64,000 nt of DNA from Methyloligella sp. GL2 (GCF_013341275.1 NZ_CP054476.1:2964988-3028987), one strand, 5' to 3'. Positions 8,715 to 18,171 are shown, counted from the stretch's first letter. Made by a program: numbers and translations. Notes: generated by a model from the letters alone, not told the origin.

Positions 8715-10052
8715 TCAGGCTGGCGCAGCAGCGAGACTCTTTGCGATTGCCTCGGCTTCCGCCTGACGCTCCGGCGCGATCACCGCCCAGGGGTATTCGG
8801 CAACCAGCGCCAGAACCGAATCGCGCCATCCCGCCTCGCGCATCTCCCGCAAAGACGCGAGCACGAAATCGGCGTCGGTATGGGCGAGCAGCGTCTTCAC
8901 CGGCTGGCCATCGGCGGATGGGGCAACGCCCCGCTTCCTGAAACGCGCGATGCTTGAGGTAACCAGCTTGCGCTGCTCGGCTTGCTCCGCAGCGCGCACC
9001 TGCTCATGGAAGCGCAATGCCTCGGCCTCGATATCGATCTGCGGCGGGCTCGCCTCGGACTGCGCGGGCGGCGGCGTATCGCGAAAATCGATCCGGCCCT
9101 CGGTTGCCTCGGCGAGCCAGACGACATCTTCGGCGACGAGATCGCGGACCTCATGCCAATCGATGCCTGGCATCTGAAAGCGGTCGGCCGGATCGAGCTT
9201 GGCCAGGGCCGGCACGATGCTGCGGGCGCGAGTAGGATTATAGTCCTTGCCTTTCAGATAGGGGATTCGCCGGTTGATCGCTTCCAGCAGATGGACGGCG
9301 GTGTTGGAGAGGCTCTCATTGGCGCGCAGCACCTCGACGCCAAGCTCCCCCGGCGACCGGCCCAGGCTGACATCCAGAAAATCGGTGACCACGTCGCCGC
9401 CCTTCAGCGCGCTACGGTCGAAGGACCGGATATGCACCGTTGGGAAGGTCTCGATGAACTTCTCCAACCGCAGGCGGTATTTCGGCAGGACGCTTTGCGC
9501 CACGAGATCATCCGGTCCTTCCGGCGCCGCGTGAAGTCCGGCCTTGATCTCTTCGAAGCTCTGGCCGGATTTCACCAATTGCTGGGCGCGACTAGTGAAG
9601 CCGCCGAAGGGCTCCCGCACATAAGCGATGATTTCGATTTCGTCGAAATAGCGTTCCAGGAAGGTCTTGAGCTCTGCAAGCTTCGCCTTCGGGAGCTGGG
9701 TGAAGCCCTCGCCGGAGACGATCTCAATTTCCGCCTCGCTCTCGGCGAGGTAACGCTCGAACTCTTGCCGGGCCCTGTTCCAGAAGGCCGGGCGCGCGGC
9801 GAAGGACGGCGTCATCGGCGCAAGAACGCGCGGCATCGCCACCAGCCGCGCATCGAAGCAGCCGGTAAGATAGGAGTGGTTGCCGCGGCCGGGGAAATAG
9901 CCGATGCCGCGCGCGCGCAAAGCGTCGCGGACGTGAAACAGGCTGCGCTGGATGGACGAGGTACCCGTCTTATGCAGCCCGATATGGAAGACGCAGCGGC
10001 GCACAGCTCTCCGACCTTCGCATGGAAACAGCTCACGGCCCGCCAGACTCAT
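8715..10052 (-). CDS. sulfotransferase-family protein
   Basis: Protein of 445 residues. FHIGLHKTGTSSIQ near residues 22-35 is the P-loop-like motif of PAPS-dependent sulfotransferases, in which the Lys contacts the 5'-phosphosulfate. EIIAYVREPFGGFTSRAQQ is the second, 3'-phosphate-binding region, with the conserved Arg and Ser. The C-terminal 100 residues are Ala/Glu-rich and probably helical. The expected role is transfer of sulfate to a sugar or other acceptor. Its presence among five sulfatases is notable but does not prove a shared pathway. The ATG at 10052 has no strong RBS, so the exact start is uncertain. Confidence 0.8.
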   Translation of the reverse strand: MSLAGRELFPCEGRRAVRRCVFHIGLHKTGTSSIQRSLFHVRDALRARGIGYFPGRGNHSYLTGCFDARLVAMPRVLAPMTPSFAARPAFWNRARQEFERYLAESEAEIEIVSGEGFTQLPKAKLAELKTFLERYFDEIEIIAYVREPFGGFTSRAQQLVKSGQSFEEIKAGLHAAPEGPDDLVAQSVLPKYRLRLEKFIETFPTVHIRSFDRSALKGGDVVTDFLDVSLGRSPGELGVEVLRANESLSNTAVHLLEAINRRIPYLKGKDYNPTRARSIVPALAKLDPADRFQMPGIDWHEVRDLVAEDVVWLAEATEGRIDFRDTPPPAQSEASPPQIDIEAEALRFHEQVRAAEQAEQRKLVTSSIARFRKRGVAPSADGQPVKTLLAHTDADFVLASLREMREAGWRDSVLALVAEYPWAVIAPERQAEAEAIAKSLAAAPA

Positions 10053-10119
10053 TCGGTGACGACCGTCTTCGGGCGACTAAATCCCATAAGGCGGAACGCG
10101 GCAAGCCGGCTACGTTGCG

Positions 10120-10815
10120 CTAGCTCTTCGCCTCTTCGGCGAGTGCCTTGAGACCGGCCAGCGCATAGCGGGTCATGCGGTCGACCAGGACCGGCGCATC
10201 TTCCGGCTCGAGGCGGAGATAGGGAAAGGCGATCTTCAAAGTGGGGCGGTCGCCGATCACCAAAAGGATGTTCGGCGCGATCACGCTGACGCAGCCATGG
10301 GCCACGAGGGGGTGATCCTCGGGCAGGCCCATGAGGTCGGAGACGATCGCCCGTATGATGCTCGCCTTGCGGGGAAATTCGTTCTGGAGCAGCTGCATGG
10401 CGGGCGATGGGGCGAGGAACTCCCGGCTCAGCACCTTCAGCTTCCAGGAGGTGGAGTTGGGGCCGGTGACCCGGTCCGCAATCACGGTGAAGAACGCCCG
10501 CAGCTTGGCCTCCGGCGTGGTCTCGGCTGCCGTCGCGCCCGATAGGGTCTCGTAGCTCAAAAGCTCGTCATGCGCCTTCACCAGCACTGCGGTGTAGAGA
10601 TTTTCGATCCCGCCGAAATAATAGTTCACCGCCGCTGGATTGATGCCGGCGCGCTCGGCGATTTCCTTGCCCGTGGCGCGGTCCGGTCCTTTCTCGGCAA
10701 AGACCTGGCCGGCCGCCTCGAGCAGGGCCTGAACCTTGCCGTCGCCCCGGTCCTGCCGCGCAGCGCGATAGGCGCGGGCATCCAATGGCGGCAAATTGGG
10801 AAAGCGGGTTTCCAT
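10120..10815 (-). CDS. TetR-family repressor, CecR (YbiH)-like
   Basis: Protein of 231 residues. Residues about 25-75 are a TetR N-terminal helix-turn-helix (ATGKEIAERAGINPAAVNYYFGG, then NLYTAVL). The C-terminal part (SWKLKVLSREFLAPSP, PHLV-like helix) resembles the DUF1956 ligand domain of E. coli CecR. It is divergent from a HlyD-ABC-permease-permease cassette with the gene order E. coli CecR controls (ybhGFSR). A 29-bp palindrome between the two is the likely operator. It is probably autoregulated and derepressed by a toxic small molecule. Confidence 0.92.
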   Translation of the reverse strand: METRFPNLPPLDARAYRAARQDRGDGKVQALLEAAGQVFAEKGPDRATGKEIAERAGINPAAVNYYFGGIENLYTAVLVKAHDELLSYETLSGATAAETTPEAKLRAFFTVIADRVTGPNSTSWKLKVLSREFLAPSPAMQLLQNEFPRKASIIRAIVSDLMGLPEDHPLVAHGCVSVIAPNILLVIGDRPTLKIAFPYLRLEPEDAPVLVDRMTRYALAGLKALAEEAKS

Positions 10816-10846
10816 AGATGCAGCATAGCTGCCGGCGCGATATAAC

Positions 10847-10875
10847 TCAAATTCAAAATTAAAATTTGAATTTGA
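10847..10875. promoter_or_regulatory. probable TetR operator palindrome
   Basis: TCAAATTCAAA (10847-10857) and TTTGAATTTGA (10865-10875) form a perfect 11-bp inverted repeat around a 7-base AT centre. It lies in the short gap between the divergent TetR gene and the export cassette, where a repressor could block both promoters. Confidence 0.65.
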
Positions 10876-10928
10876 CGCAGATCGAAGCAGTGCCTAGTCT
10901 CGTTGGAGACAAAGGAAGGGCCGGTCTC

Positions 10929-12014
10929 ATGCGGCGTCGCTTAATCATTGTCGGACTTGCCGTGATTGCCGCGGCCGCCGGTCTGGCGTGGTGGTACTCC
11001 AGCCATAACGGCAGCTCCGACGAGCTGACGCTTTACGGCAATGTGGATCTGCGCCAGGCGGCGCTCGCCTTCGACAACAGCCAGCGGATCGCCGAGGTGC
11101 TGGTCGAGGAAGGCGATCACGTCGAGAAGGGCCAGGTGCTGGCCAAGCTAGATACCGGCCGCCTCGCCCCGCAAGTGGCGGAGGCCGAAGCCACGGTCGC
11201 AGCACAACGTGCCGTGGTGGAGCGGCTGCATAACGGCAGCCGGCCGGAGGAAATCGCCCAGGCCCGCGCCGATCTCGCCTCCGCCAAGGCAGATGCGGTG
11301 AATGCCAAGAAGCAATACGAGCGCAAGAAGACGCTGGTCGCCAAATCCTATGCCAGCCAGCAGGACGCCGACACCGCGCTGGCCGCCATGGAGGTGGCCG
11401 ACGCCAAGGTGGAGGTGGCGCAGAAGGCGCTCGATCTCGCCATTGCCGGGCCGCGGGTGGAAGAGGTGGCCGAGGCCGAGGCACAGCTTCGCGGCGACGA
11501 GGCGCAGCTCGCTCTCCTCAAGCAGCAGCTCGCCGATGCGGTTCTCAAAGCGCCGTCGAACGGCATCATCCGCTCGCGGCTGATGGAGGCGGGCGAGATG
11601 GCGACGCCGCAAAGCCCGGTCTATTCGCTTGCCCTCACCGACCCGAAATGGGTGCGCGCCTATGTGTCGGAAACCGATCTGGCAAAGGTGCATCCCGGCA
11701 TGGCGGCTTTCGTCCAAGTGGACGGGCTACCAGACAAGAAGTTCGAAGGCTGGGTCGGTTTCATCTCGCCTGTGGCCGAGTTCACGCCGAAGACGGTGCA
11801 GACGGAAGAGCTGCGCACCAGCCTGGTCTATGAGGTGCGGGTGTTCGTGAAGGACCCGGACGATCAGCTCCGCCTCGGCATGCCGGCGACGGTGCTGCTG
11901 CCGCTAGGGGCCGATGCGCCGAAGCCACATACGGGCGAAGAGCCGGCGATCTCTTCCGATGCTCCCGCCCCATCCGAAGCCGCCGCCGCTGCGAGCCCTA
12001 CGGGAACGCAATGA
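10929..12014 (+). CDS. HlyD-type membrane fusion protein of an ABC export system (YbhG-like)
   Basis: Protein of 361 residues. One N-terminal membrane anchor (LIIVGLAVIAAAAGLAWWY) precedes a lipoyl-like half motif (LYGNVDLRQ...VLVEEGDHVEKGQVLAKLD), a long coiled coil (about 80-200, Ala/Glu/Lys rich) and the second lipoyl half (LKAPSNGIIRSRLMEAGEMATP). The beta-barrel domain follows. It bridges inner membrane and outer-membrane channel. ATG at 10929 is preferred because AAGGAAGG at 10912-10919 is well spaced; a TTG at 10866 lies inside the operator. The stop overlaps the next gene as ATGA. Confidence 0.92.
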   Translation: MRRRLIIVGLAVIAAAAGLAWWYSSHNGSSDELTLYGNVDLRQAALAFDNSQRIAEVLVEEGDHVEKGQVLAKLDTGRLAPQVAEAEATVAAQRAVVERLHNGSRPEEIAQARADLASAKADAVNAKKQYERKKTLVAKSYASQQDADTALAAMEVADAKVEVAQKALDLAIAGPRVEEVAEAEAQLRGDEAQLALLKQQLADAVLKAPSNGIIRSRLMEAGEMATPQSPVYSLALTDPKWVRAYVSETDLAKVHPGMAAFVQVDGLPDKKFEGWVGFISPVAEFTPKTVQTEELRTSLVYEVRVFVKDPDDQLRLGMPATVLLPLGADAPKPHTGEEPAISSDAPAPSEAAAAASPTGTQ

Positions 12015-13783
12015 CCGGCGAAGCGCCCCCTCCCCTGATCGTCCGCGATGTGGTGAAGAGCTTCAAGCGGGAGACGGGCGAGCCGGTGCTGGCGCTCGAC
12101 CATATCTCCTTCGAGGCTAGGCAAGGCACGCTGACCGCGCTGGTCGGCCCGGATGCGGCCGGTAAGACCACGCTGATTCGGCTCGCCACCGGGCTGATCA
12201 CCCCCGACGAGGGCTCGCTTCAGGTCGCCGGGTTCGACGCCGCCAAAAATCCGCAGGAAGTGCAGGACCGCATCGGCTACATGCCGCAGCGCTTCGGCCT
12301 CTATGAAGATCTCACCGTGCAGGAGAATTTCGATCTCTATGCCGATCTGCACGGGGTAAGCGGTGCGGAGCGCGCCCGGCGCTACAACCAGCTGATGGAG
12401 ATGACGGCGCTGGGGCCATTCCGCGACCGGCTGGCCGGGCGGCTCTCGGGTGGCATGAAGCAGAAGCTCGGCCTCGCCTGCACGCTGGTGCGCACGCCGG
12501 AGCTTCTGTTGCTCGACGAGCCGACGGTGGGCGTCGATCCGCTATCGCGGCGCGAGCTTTGGGACATCATCCTGCATCTGGTGCATGAAGAGCGCCACAC
12601 CGTGCTGCTCAGCACCTCCTATCTGGACGAGGCGGAGCGCTGCGATCACACGGTGGTGCTGTATGACGGCAAGCCTCTGGCGCAAGGCAAGCCGGAGGAG
12701 ATCAGCGCCAAAGCCGAAAAGCGCAGCTTCCTGGTGACCCCGCCGGAAGGGCAGAACGCCCGCAATCTACAAGCGCAGCTGCTGCAGAACCGGACTATCG
12801 CCGATGCTGTGCCTCATGGCGGCGAGGTGCGCCTGGTCACCGCCGAGGCGTCCACCCCCGGCGCCGAAGCCAAGGCGCTGAAGCTTCCGAGCAAAGCCGT
12901 GCGGCGGACCGCGCCGCGCTTCGAAGACGGCTTCATGGTGCTGCTGCACGGTCACGGCGAACGCGAGGCGAAGATCGACATGACCCTCGACAAGGCACCG
13001 GGCGAGGCGCGCGGGCCAGCGGTGGAGGTGCACGATCTGGTGCGCAAGTTCGGCGCGTTCACCGCCGTCGATCACATCAGTTTCAGCGTCAAGCGCGGCG
13101 AGATCTTCGGGCTGCTGGGCCCCAACGGCGCCGGCAAGACCACTACCTTCCGCATGCTGTGCGGGCTTCTGCCGGCGAGCTCCGGCACGTTATGCGTCGC
13201 CGGGGCCGATCTTCATACCGCGCGGGCCTCGGCACGGGAGCGGGTCGGCTATATGGCGCAGAAATTCTCACTCTACGGCGCCCTCAACGTCACCGAGAAT
13301 CTGGATTTCTTCGCCCGCGCCTATGGGCTCCTCGGACGGCGCAAGCGGCAGCGCCTGGATTGGGCGATGACGCAGTTCGAGCTGCGCGAGTTTGCCAAGC
13401 TTACCAGCGAGCAGCTTCCCGGCGGCTATAAGCAGCGCCTCGCCATGGCGGCAGCGCTGCTGCACGAGCCGGATATTCTGTTTCTCGACGAAGCCACCAG
13501 CGGCGCCGATCCCATGGCGCGGCGGGAGTTCTGGAGCCGCATCAACGCGCTCGCCGAGCAAGGCGTCACGGTGATCATCACCACCCATTTCATGGAAGAG
13601 GCGGAGTATTGCGACCGGGCGGTGATCATGGATGCCGGGCGGCTTCTGGCCGAAGGCACGCCGGCGGAGCTTCGCGGCTATGCCAAGACGGCGAAGGGCC
13701 ACAAGCCCAGCATGGAGGATGCCTTCATCGCCATCGTGGAAGAGGCGCGCAAAGCCCGCGCCCAGACGGATGAGGCCGCATAA
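12011..13783 (+). CDS. ABC transporter ATP-binding protein with two fused ATPase domains (YbhF-like)
   Basis: Protein of 590 residues with tandem nucleotide-binding domains. Domain 1 has Walker A GPDAAGKTT (46-54), signature LSGGMKQKL and Walker B LLLLDEPTVGVDP. Domain 2 has [10 protein letters not shown], the variant signature LPGGYKQRL and ILFLDEATSGADP. The first Walker A carries D-A in place of the usual N-G, as in the YbhF branch. It powers the two permeases encoded directly downstream. Start ATG overlaps the upstream stop (ATGA), so translation is coupled. Confidence 0.95.
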   Translation: MTGEAPPPLIVRDVVKSFKRETGEPVLALDHISFEARQGTLTALVGPDAAGKTTLIRLATGLITPDEGSLQVAGFDAAKNPQEVQDRIGYMPQRFGLYEDLTVQENFDLYADLHGVSGAERARRYNQLMEMTALGPFRDRLAGRLSGGMKQKLGLACTLVRTPELLLLDEPTVGVDPLSRRELWDIILHLVHEERHTVLLSTSYLDEAERCDHTVVLYDGKPLAQGKPEEISAKAEKRSFLVTPPEGQNARNLQAQLLQNRTIADAVPHGGEVRLVTAEASTPGAEAKALKLPSKAVRRTAPRFEDGFMVLLHGHGEREAKIDMTLDKAPGEARGPAVEVHDLVRKFGAFTAVDHISFSVKRGEIFGLLGPNGAGKTTTFRMLCGLLPASSGTLCVAGADLHTARASARERVGYMAQKFSLYGALNVTENLDFFARAYGLLGRRKRQRLDWAMTQFELREFAKLTSEQLPGGYKQRLAMAAALLHEPDILFLDEATSGADPMARREFWSRINALAEQGVTVIITTHFMEEAEYCDRAVIMDAGRLLAEGTPAELRGYAKTAKGHKPSMEDAFIAIVEEARKARAQTDEAA

Positions 13784-13786
13784 GCC

Positions 13787-14959
13787 ATGGCCAAACGCGA
13801 CGTCGCACAGCCAGAGCGCCTGGAGCCGGAGGCCGATAGCGGCCCGCGCAAGCTGCAGCGCATTATCGCCCTGGTGCGCAAGGAGAGCTATCAGGTGATG
13901 CGCGATCCGAGCAGCATCGCCATCGGCGTGGTGCTGCCGGTGATCTTGCTGCTGCTGTTCGGCTATGGGCTGTCGCTGGACGTGAAGAACGTGCCCGTCG
14001 CGGTGGTGCTGGAGGATGCCTCTCCGGATGCGCGCGGGCTGGCCTCCGGCTTTGCGCTCTCGCCCTATTTCGACGCTTATCCGGTGCGCTCCATGGCCAT
14101 GGCGGAACGGCTGATGCGGGCCCGCGAGGTGGATGGCATCGTGCGCATCCGCTCCGATTTCAGCCGCGAGACGGCGCGCGGCCGCGGCGAGGTGCAGGTC
14201 GTGGTGCACGGCACCGACGCCAACACCGCGCGCATCGTGCAGGGCTATGCCAATGGCGCGGTGGGGCAATGGATGGCCCGGCGGGCCGCCGAAGGGCACC
14301 CCGTGGGCGCCGCACCGATCGATATCGAAAGCCGGCTGTGGTTCAACGCCGCCAATGACAGCACCTATTTTCTGGTGCCGGGGCTGATCGTTCTGGTGAT
14401 GACGCTGATCGGTGCGTTTCTCACCGCGCTGGTGATCGCGCGGGAATGGGAGCGCGGCACGTTCGAAGCGCTGTTCGCCACCCCTGTGCATGCCGACGAG
14501 ATTTTGCTCGGCAAGACCATCCCCTATTTCGTGATGGGAATGATCGGGCTGGCGCTTTGCGTGGTCGGCGGGGTGGTGCTGTTCGGCGTGCCCTTGCGCG
14601 GCTCGATCCCGGTGCTGGTCATCGTCTCGATGCTGTATCTGCTGGTCTCGCTCGGCATCGGGCTGGTGATCTCCGCGGTGACCAAGAGCCAGCTCGTCGC
14701 CAGCCAGATGGCGCTGCTTCTCTCCTTCCTGCCAGCGATGATGCTGTCGGGCTTCCTGTTCGACCTCAACAGCATGCCGGCGGCGATCCGTGCGATCACC
14801 TATGTGCTGCCGGCCCGCTATTACGTGGCGCTGCTGCAGACGCTGTTTCTGGCCGGCGATGTGTGGAACGTGATCTGGCCCAACGCCGCGGTTCTGGCGC
14901 TGATGGCGATCGCCCTGATGCTCGGCGCCAAGGCCGCAATCCGCAAGAGGCTGCCATGA
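13787..14959 (+). CDS. ABC-2 type permease (YbhS-like)
   Basis: Protein of 390 residues with the ABC-2 layout: an N-terminal cytoplasmic segment and membrane helix (IAIGVVLPVILLLLFGYGLSL), a large periplasmic loop (about 60-190), then five membrane helices near the C-terminus. EWERGTFEALFATPVHADEILLGK is the typical coupling region. It starts 3 bases after the ATPase gene, and its stop overlaps the next permease start as ATGA. It should pair with the next gene product to form the membrane part of the exporter. Confidence 0.94.
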   Translation: MAKRDVAQPERLEPEADSGPRKLQRIIALVRKESYQVMRDPSSIAIGVVLPVILLLLFGYGLSLDVKNVPVAVVLEDASPDARGLASGFALSPYFDAYPVRSMAMAERLMRAREVDGIVRIRSDFSRETARGRGEVQVVVHGTDANTARIVQGYANGAVGQWMARRAAEGHPVGAAPIDIESRLWFNAANDSTYFLVPGLIVLVMTLIGAFLTALVIAREWERGTFEALFATPVHADEILLGKTIPYFVMGMIGLALCVVGGVVLFGVPLRGSIPVLVIVSMLYLLVSLGIGLVISAVTKSQLVASQMALLLSFLPAMMLSGFLFDLNSMPAAIRAITYVLPARYYVALLQTLFLAGDVWNVIWPNAAVLALMAIALMLGAKAAIRKRLP

Positions 14960-16086
14960 GGCGGATGGTTCTTGCATCGGTCTATCGCGTGCTGGCGCTG
15001 ATCGCCAAGGAGCTGCTGGTGCTGCTGAAGGATCCGCGCAACCGGATCAGCGTGTTTCTGCCGCCGCTGATCCAGACGCTGATGTTCGGCTATGCGGCGA
15101 CCTACGATCTCAACAACGTGCCCTACGCGGTGCTGGATCAGGACCGCAGCCAGGCCAGCCGCGAGCTGATCTCCCGGCTGGACGGCTCCGGCGTGTTCAA
15201 CCGGGTGGCAACGCTGGACCGGGCCTCGGACATCAAGACCACCATCGACGACCGGGATGCCATCCTGGTGGTGCAGATCGGCCAGGAGTTCGAGCGCGAC
15301 CTGCAAGCCGGGCGCACCGCCGAGCTGCAGGTGATCGCCGATGGGCGGAACTCCAACACTGCCGGTGTCGCGTTGTCCTATGTCAGCGCGGTGGCGCAGA
15401 GCTTCGGTGCCGAATGGCAGCAGGCGCATAACCAGACCGGACCGCCGATCACCATGACCACGCGGGCCTGGTACAATCCCTCGCTGGAGACGCGCTGGAA
15501 CATGATCCCGGCGCTGGTCGGCACGCTGACCTTGCTGCAGACCCTTTTGCTGACGGCAATGTCGGTGGCGCGGGAGCGCGAGCAAGGCACCTTCGATCAG
15601 CTGCTGGTGACGCCGTTCCGTCCCTACGAGATCATGATCGGCAAGGCGGTGCCATCGATGATGGTGGGCACCATTCAGGCGACGCTGATCCTGCTGGTGG
15701 CGCAGCTTTGGTTCCGCATCCCCTTCGCCGGCTCCTTCGTCACCCTCTATATCGGGCTGGTGTTCTTCCTGATGGCGTCGGTGGGGATCGGGCTGATGGT
15801 GTCCTCCTTCGTGAACACCATGCAGCAGGCGATGCTGTTCTCCTTCGTGCTGCTGATGCCCTTCACCCTGCTGTCAGGGCTGACCACGCCGATCGCCAAC
15901 ATGCCGCAAGTGCTGCAATACCTGACCCTGCTCAATCCCCTGCGCTATGCCATCGAGATCGCGCACCGGGTCTATCTGGAGGGTGCGGGGCTGGTCGAGC
16001 TGTGGCCGGATATCTGGCCGCTGATCCTGATCGGCGCAGTGACCCTGCCGGTCTCCGCCTGGATGTTCCGCCACCGGCTGACGTGA
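14956..16086 (+). CDS. ABC-2 type permease (YbhR-like)
   Basis: Protein of 376 residues, paralogous to the previous permease: N-terminal helix (ISVFLPPLIQTLMFGYAATYDL), periplasmic domain with DQDRSQASRELISRLDGSG, then the block REREQGTFDQLLVTPFRPYEIMIGKAVP and C-terminal helices. The frame is open further upstream (to 14446), but the ATG at 14956 overlaps the preceding stop and begins the family homology. It is the last gene of the HlyD-ATPase-permease-permease operon. Confidence 0.94.
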   Translation: MRRMVLASVYRVLALIAKELLVLLKDPRNRISVFLPPLIQTLMFGYAATYDLNNVPYAVLDQDRSQASRELISRLDGSGVFNRVATLDRASDIKTTIDDRDAILVVQIGQEFERDLQAGRTAELQVIADGRNSNTAGVALSYVSAVAQSFGAEWQQAHNQTGPPITMTTRAWYNPSLETRWNMIPALVGTLTLLQTLLLTAMSVAREREQGTFDQLLVTPFRPYEIMIGKAVPSMMVGTIQATLILLVAQLWFRIPFAGSFVTLYIGLVFFLMASVGIGLMVSSFVNTMQQAMLFSFVLLMPFTLLSGLTTPIANMPQVLQYLTLLNPLRYAIEIAHRVYLEGAGLVELWPDIWPLILIGAVTLPVSAWMFRHRLT

Positions 16087-16100
16087 CGGGGGGCGTCGTC

Positions 16101-16706
16101 TCAGATTCGCACCACCAGCATCTCGGCTTCTAAGAGACTGAGATCGTCCGACCAGCCGGTGCGCAGCAGCATGGCGCCAAGCAGATTCAAGCAAGGCTCG
16201 GGCGTGAGCTTCTGACAGGCCGGGAGATCGCCGCAATTCTTCGCGAAGGCCTGCGCCGCGATCAAAGCGTCGGCTTTGTGATCGACGCCCTTGTCTTCAC
16301 CACTGACGAAGGCCTCCCACATCAGGATTGTGCCGGGCTCGGACGGCGGATTGCGATAGTCGAGCGTCACCACTGCGCTGGGCATCGCGGCCCGCAGCGT
16401 TGTCAGAAGATTCGGGACCACGCCCAATGCTGCGGCCAAGGTAGAAGCCCCTGGACCGGCACTCCAGGACCGTCCCTCTTCGCCCTGCCGGGGCTTGAGC
16501 GTCTCATTGAGATCGTCGCGCATCGGCACCCAAAGCGGCGCTTCGAAGCCGAGAGACACAGGCCCTTTTGCCGAGGCCTCGGCGATCCGCTTGACCAGAC
16601 CTTCGAAATCGGCGTCGAAGGATTCGTCCGGTGCAATCGCCCAGGCTAGATTTCCTTTGTTCGGCGAGCCGATATCGACCGCGGCAACCAGCGTCGGTTT
16701 GAACAT
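16101..16706 (-). CDS. hypothetical protein with RNase H-like nuclease features
   Basis: Protein of 201 residues. It opens with an acidic beta-strand motif (VAAVDIGSPNKGNLAWAI), continues with SLGFEAPLWVP and ends with a helical segment containing DHKADALIAAQAFA. The spacing of D, E and D resembles predicted RNase H-like nucleases (DUF429-type), but I cannot confirm the family. ATG at 16706 is chosen because AGGGGGAG lies 7 bases upstream. It faces the export operon and stands alone. Confidence 0.7.
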   Translation of the reverse strand: MFKPTLVAAVDIGSPNKGNLAWAIAPDESFDADFEGLVKRIAEASAKGPVSLGFEAPLWVPMRDDLNETLKPRQGEEGRSWSAGPGASTLAAALGVVPNLLTTLRAAMPSAVVTLDYRNPPSEPGTILMWEAFVSGEDKGVDHKADALIAAQAFAKNCGDLPACQKLTPEPCLNLLGAMLLRTGWSDDLSLLEAEMLVVRI

Positions 16707-16817
16707 GCGCAACTCCCCCTTTGCGAGCGCATCCGGATATTTCTACCTTTGCGGGTATATCCGGAAATGTCTACTCGTTCATGTAATGAGCCCGCCGATC
16801 CGCTATCCTTCTCTGTC

Positions 16818-18059
16818 ATGAGATGCGGCTTGCTGAGCTTTTTGCTGGTGCTAGAGCTGGTACTTGTGGCCCTGCCCTCTGGCGCACAGGCGCAAGACGC
16901 CGCGCCCGCCTTCGATCAGACCCGGGTTCATCTCTATTTCTTCACCAGCCCGACCTGCCCTCATTGCGCCAGGGCGCGGGCGTTTCTGACACCGCTCCTG
17001 GCCGATAAGCCCGCCGTCAAGCTGCACGATTTCGAGCTGGACGGAGACCCGATCGCAGAACGGGCATTCGTCGACCTCACGCGGAGCTTCGGCATCGATC
17101 CGCCCTCGGTGCCGCTGATCGTGGTCGGCGGGCAGGTTTTCCTCGGCTACGACACCGATGCCAGCACCGGCGCGGAGATCGAGAAGGTTCTGCAGCGCTG
17201 CCTTCAAAGCCCCTGCGTCGATCCGGCGGCGCCGATCATTGCCGCGGCGACGCGCGAGGCTGAAGGCGAGACGCCGGTGCCGGATGTGACCATCAACCGG
17301 ACCGGCGTGCCCAACCGGCTCAGCGTGCCGTTGCTCGGCGAGGTCGAGACCAAGAGCCTGTCGCTCCCAGTGCTGACCATCGTCCTGGCGGCGATCGACG
17401 GGTTCAATCCGTGCGCCATGTGGGTGCTGATCTTCCTGATCGGGCTGCTGCTGGGGCTGAACGATCCGGTGCGGATGTGGACGTATGGAGCGGTGTTTCT
17501 GATCACCTCCGGCGTGGTCTATTTCCTCTTCATCGCCGCCTGGCTGAATCTCTTCTTATTCCTGGGCACGCTCGCCTGGGTGCGTATCGCGGTGGGCGGC
17601 TTCGCGCTTCTCGCCGGCGGCTATAATCTGATTGAATTCGTGCGCAATCCGGATGCCGCCTGCACGGTCACCTCGCCGGAGGAGCGGCGGCGGGTGATGG
17701 ACCGGTTACGCGATGCGGTGAACCAGCGCTCCTTCCTGCTGGCCATCCTCGGCATCGTGGTGCTGGCCGTGGCGGTGAACATGATCGAGTTTCTGTGCTC
17801 GGCGGGAATTCCGGCGGTCTATACCCAGATGCTCTCCTTGAGCGATCTTTCCACGCCGGCCTATTACGCGTATCTGGCGCTCTACATCTTCGTGTTCATG
17901 CTGGACGATGCCATCGTCTTCATCGCCGCCATGGCGACCCTGCAGGCGAGCGGCCTTGCCGCCACCTATTCGCGCTACTCGCATCTGATCGGCGGAGTGG
18001 TGCTGGCGGCGATTGGGCTGCTCTTGATCCTGCGGCCGGAGCTGCTTGCCTTCGCTTGA
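16818..18059 (+). CDS. thioredoxin/glutaredoxin-like domain fused to a CcdA/DsbD-type membrane domain
   Basis: Protein of 413 residues with a signal peptide (about 1-26). Residues 35-130 are a thioredoxin-fold domain with redox motif C47-P-H-C50 and the cis-Pro region SVPLIVV. From about residue 190 there are six or more membrane segments. Two embedded cysteines lie in FNPCAMW and EFLCSAGIP, the arrangement used by DsbD/CcdA-type proteins to pass electrons across the membrane. A periplasmic thiol-reducing function is likely. The start is chosen because it places the signal peptide at the N-terminus. Confidence 0.87.
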   Translation: MRCGLLSFLLVLELVLVALPSGAQAQDAAPAFDQTRVHLYFFTSPTCPHCARARAFLTPLLADKPAVKLHDFELDGDPIAERAFVDLTRSFGIDPPSVPLIVVGGQVFLGYDTDASTGAEIEKVLQRCLQSPCVDPAAPIIAAATREAEGETPVPDVTINRTGVPNRLSVPLLGEVETKSLSLPVLTIVLAAIDGFNPCAMWVLIFLIGLLLGLNDPVRMWTYGAVFLITSGVVYFLFIAAWLNLFLFLGTLAWVRIAVGGFALLAGGYNLIEFVRNPDAACTVTSPEERRRVMDRLRDAVNQRSFLLAILGIVVLAVAVNMIEFLCSAGIPAVYTQMLSLSDLSTPAYYAYLALYIFVFMLDDAIVFIAAMATLQASGLAATYSRYSHLIGGVVLAAIGLLLILRPELLAFA

Positions 18060-18134
18060 TGTATGTTTCGGAGCGAACGGCGCGATAGCGCCAAATGGCA
18101 AGACTTCCGGTGGCCAGAAGCAACGGCCCCACTT

Positions 18135-18160
18135 GGCGGCGTCCCTTCGGGGATGCCGCC
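18135..18160. terminator. hairpin between convergent genes
   Basis: GGCGGC-G-TCCC pairs with GGGGA-T-GCCGCC around a TTC loop, between the converging stops at 18059 and 18172. There is no T tract; it is a probable bidirectional stop. Confidence 0.45.
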
Positions 18161-18171
18161 AGCCTCCTTCG

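Noticed and set aside
10866..10928. TTG-initiated extension of the HlyD-family protein
   Set aside because: The start lies within the operator palindrome and lacks an RBS; ATG 10929 fits better.
13268..14977. 569-residue minus-strand frame
   Set aside because: Antisense to the ABC ATPase and permease genes; rich in His, Gln and Arg as expected for a shadow frame.
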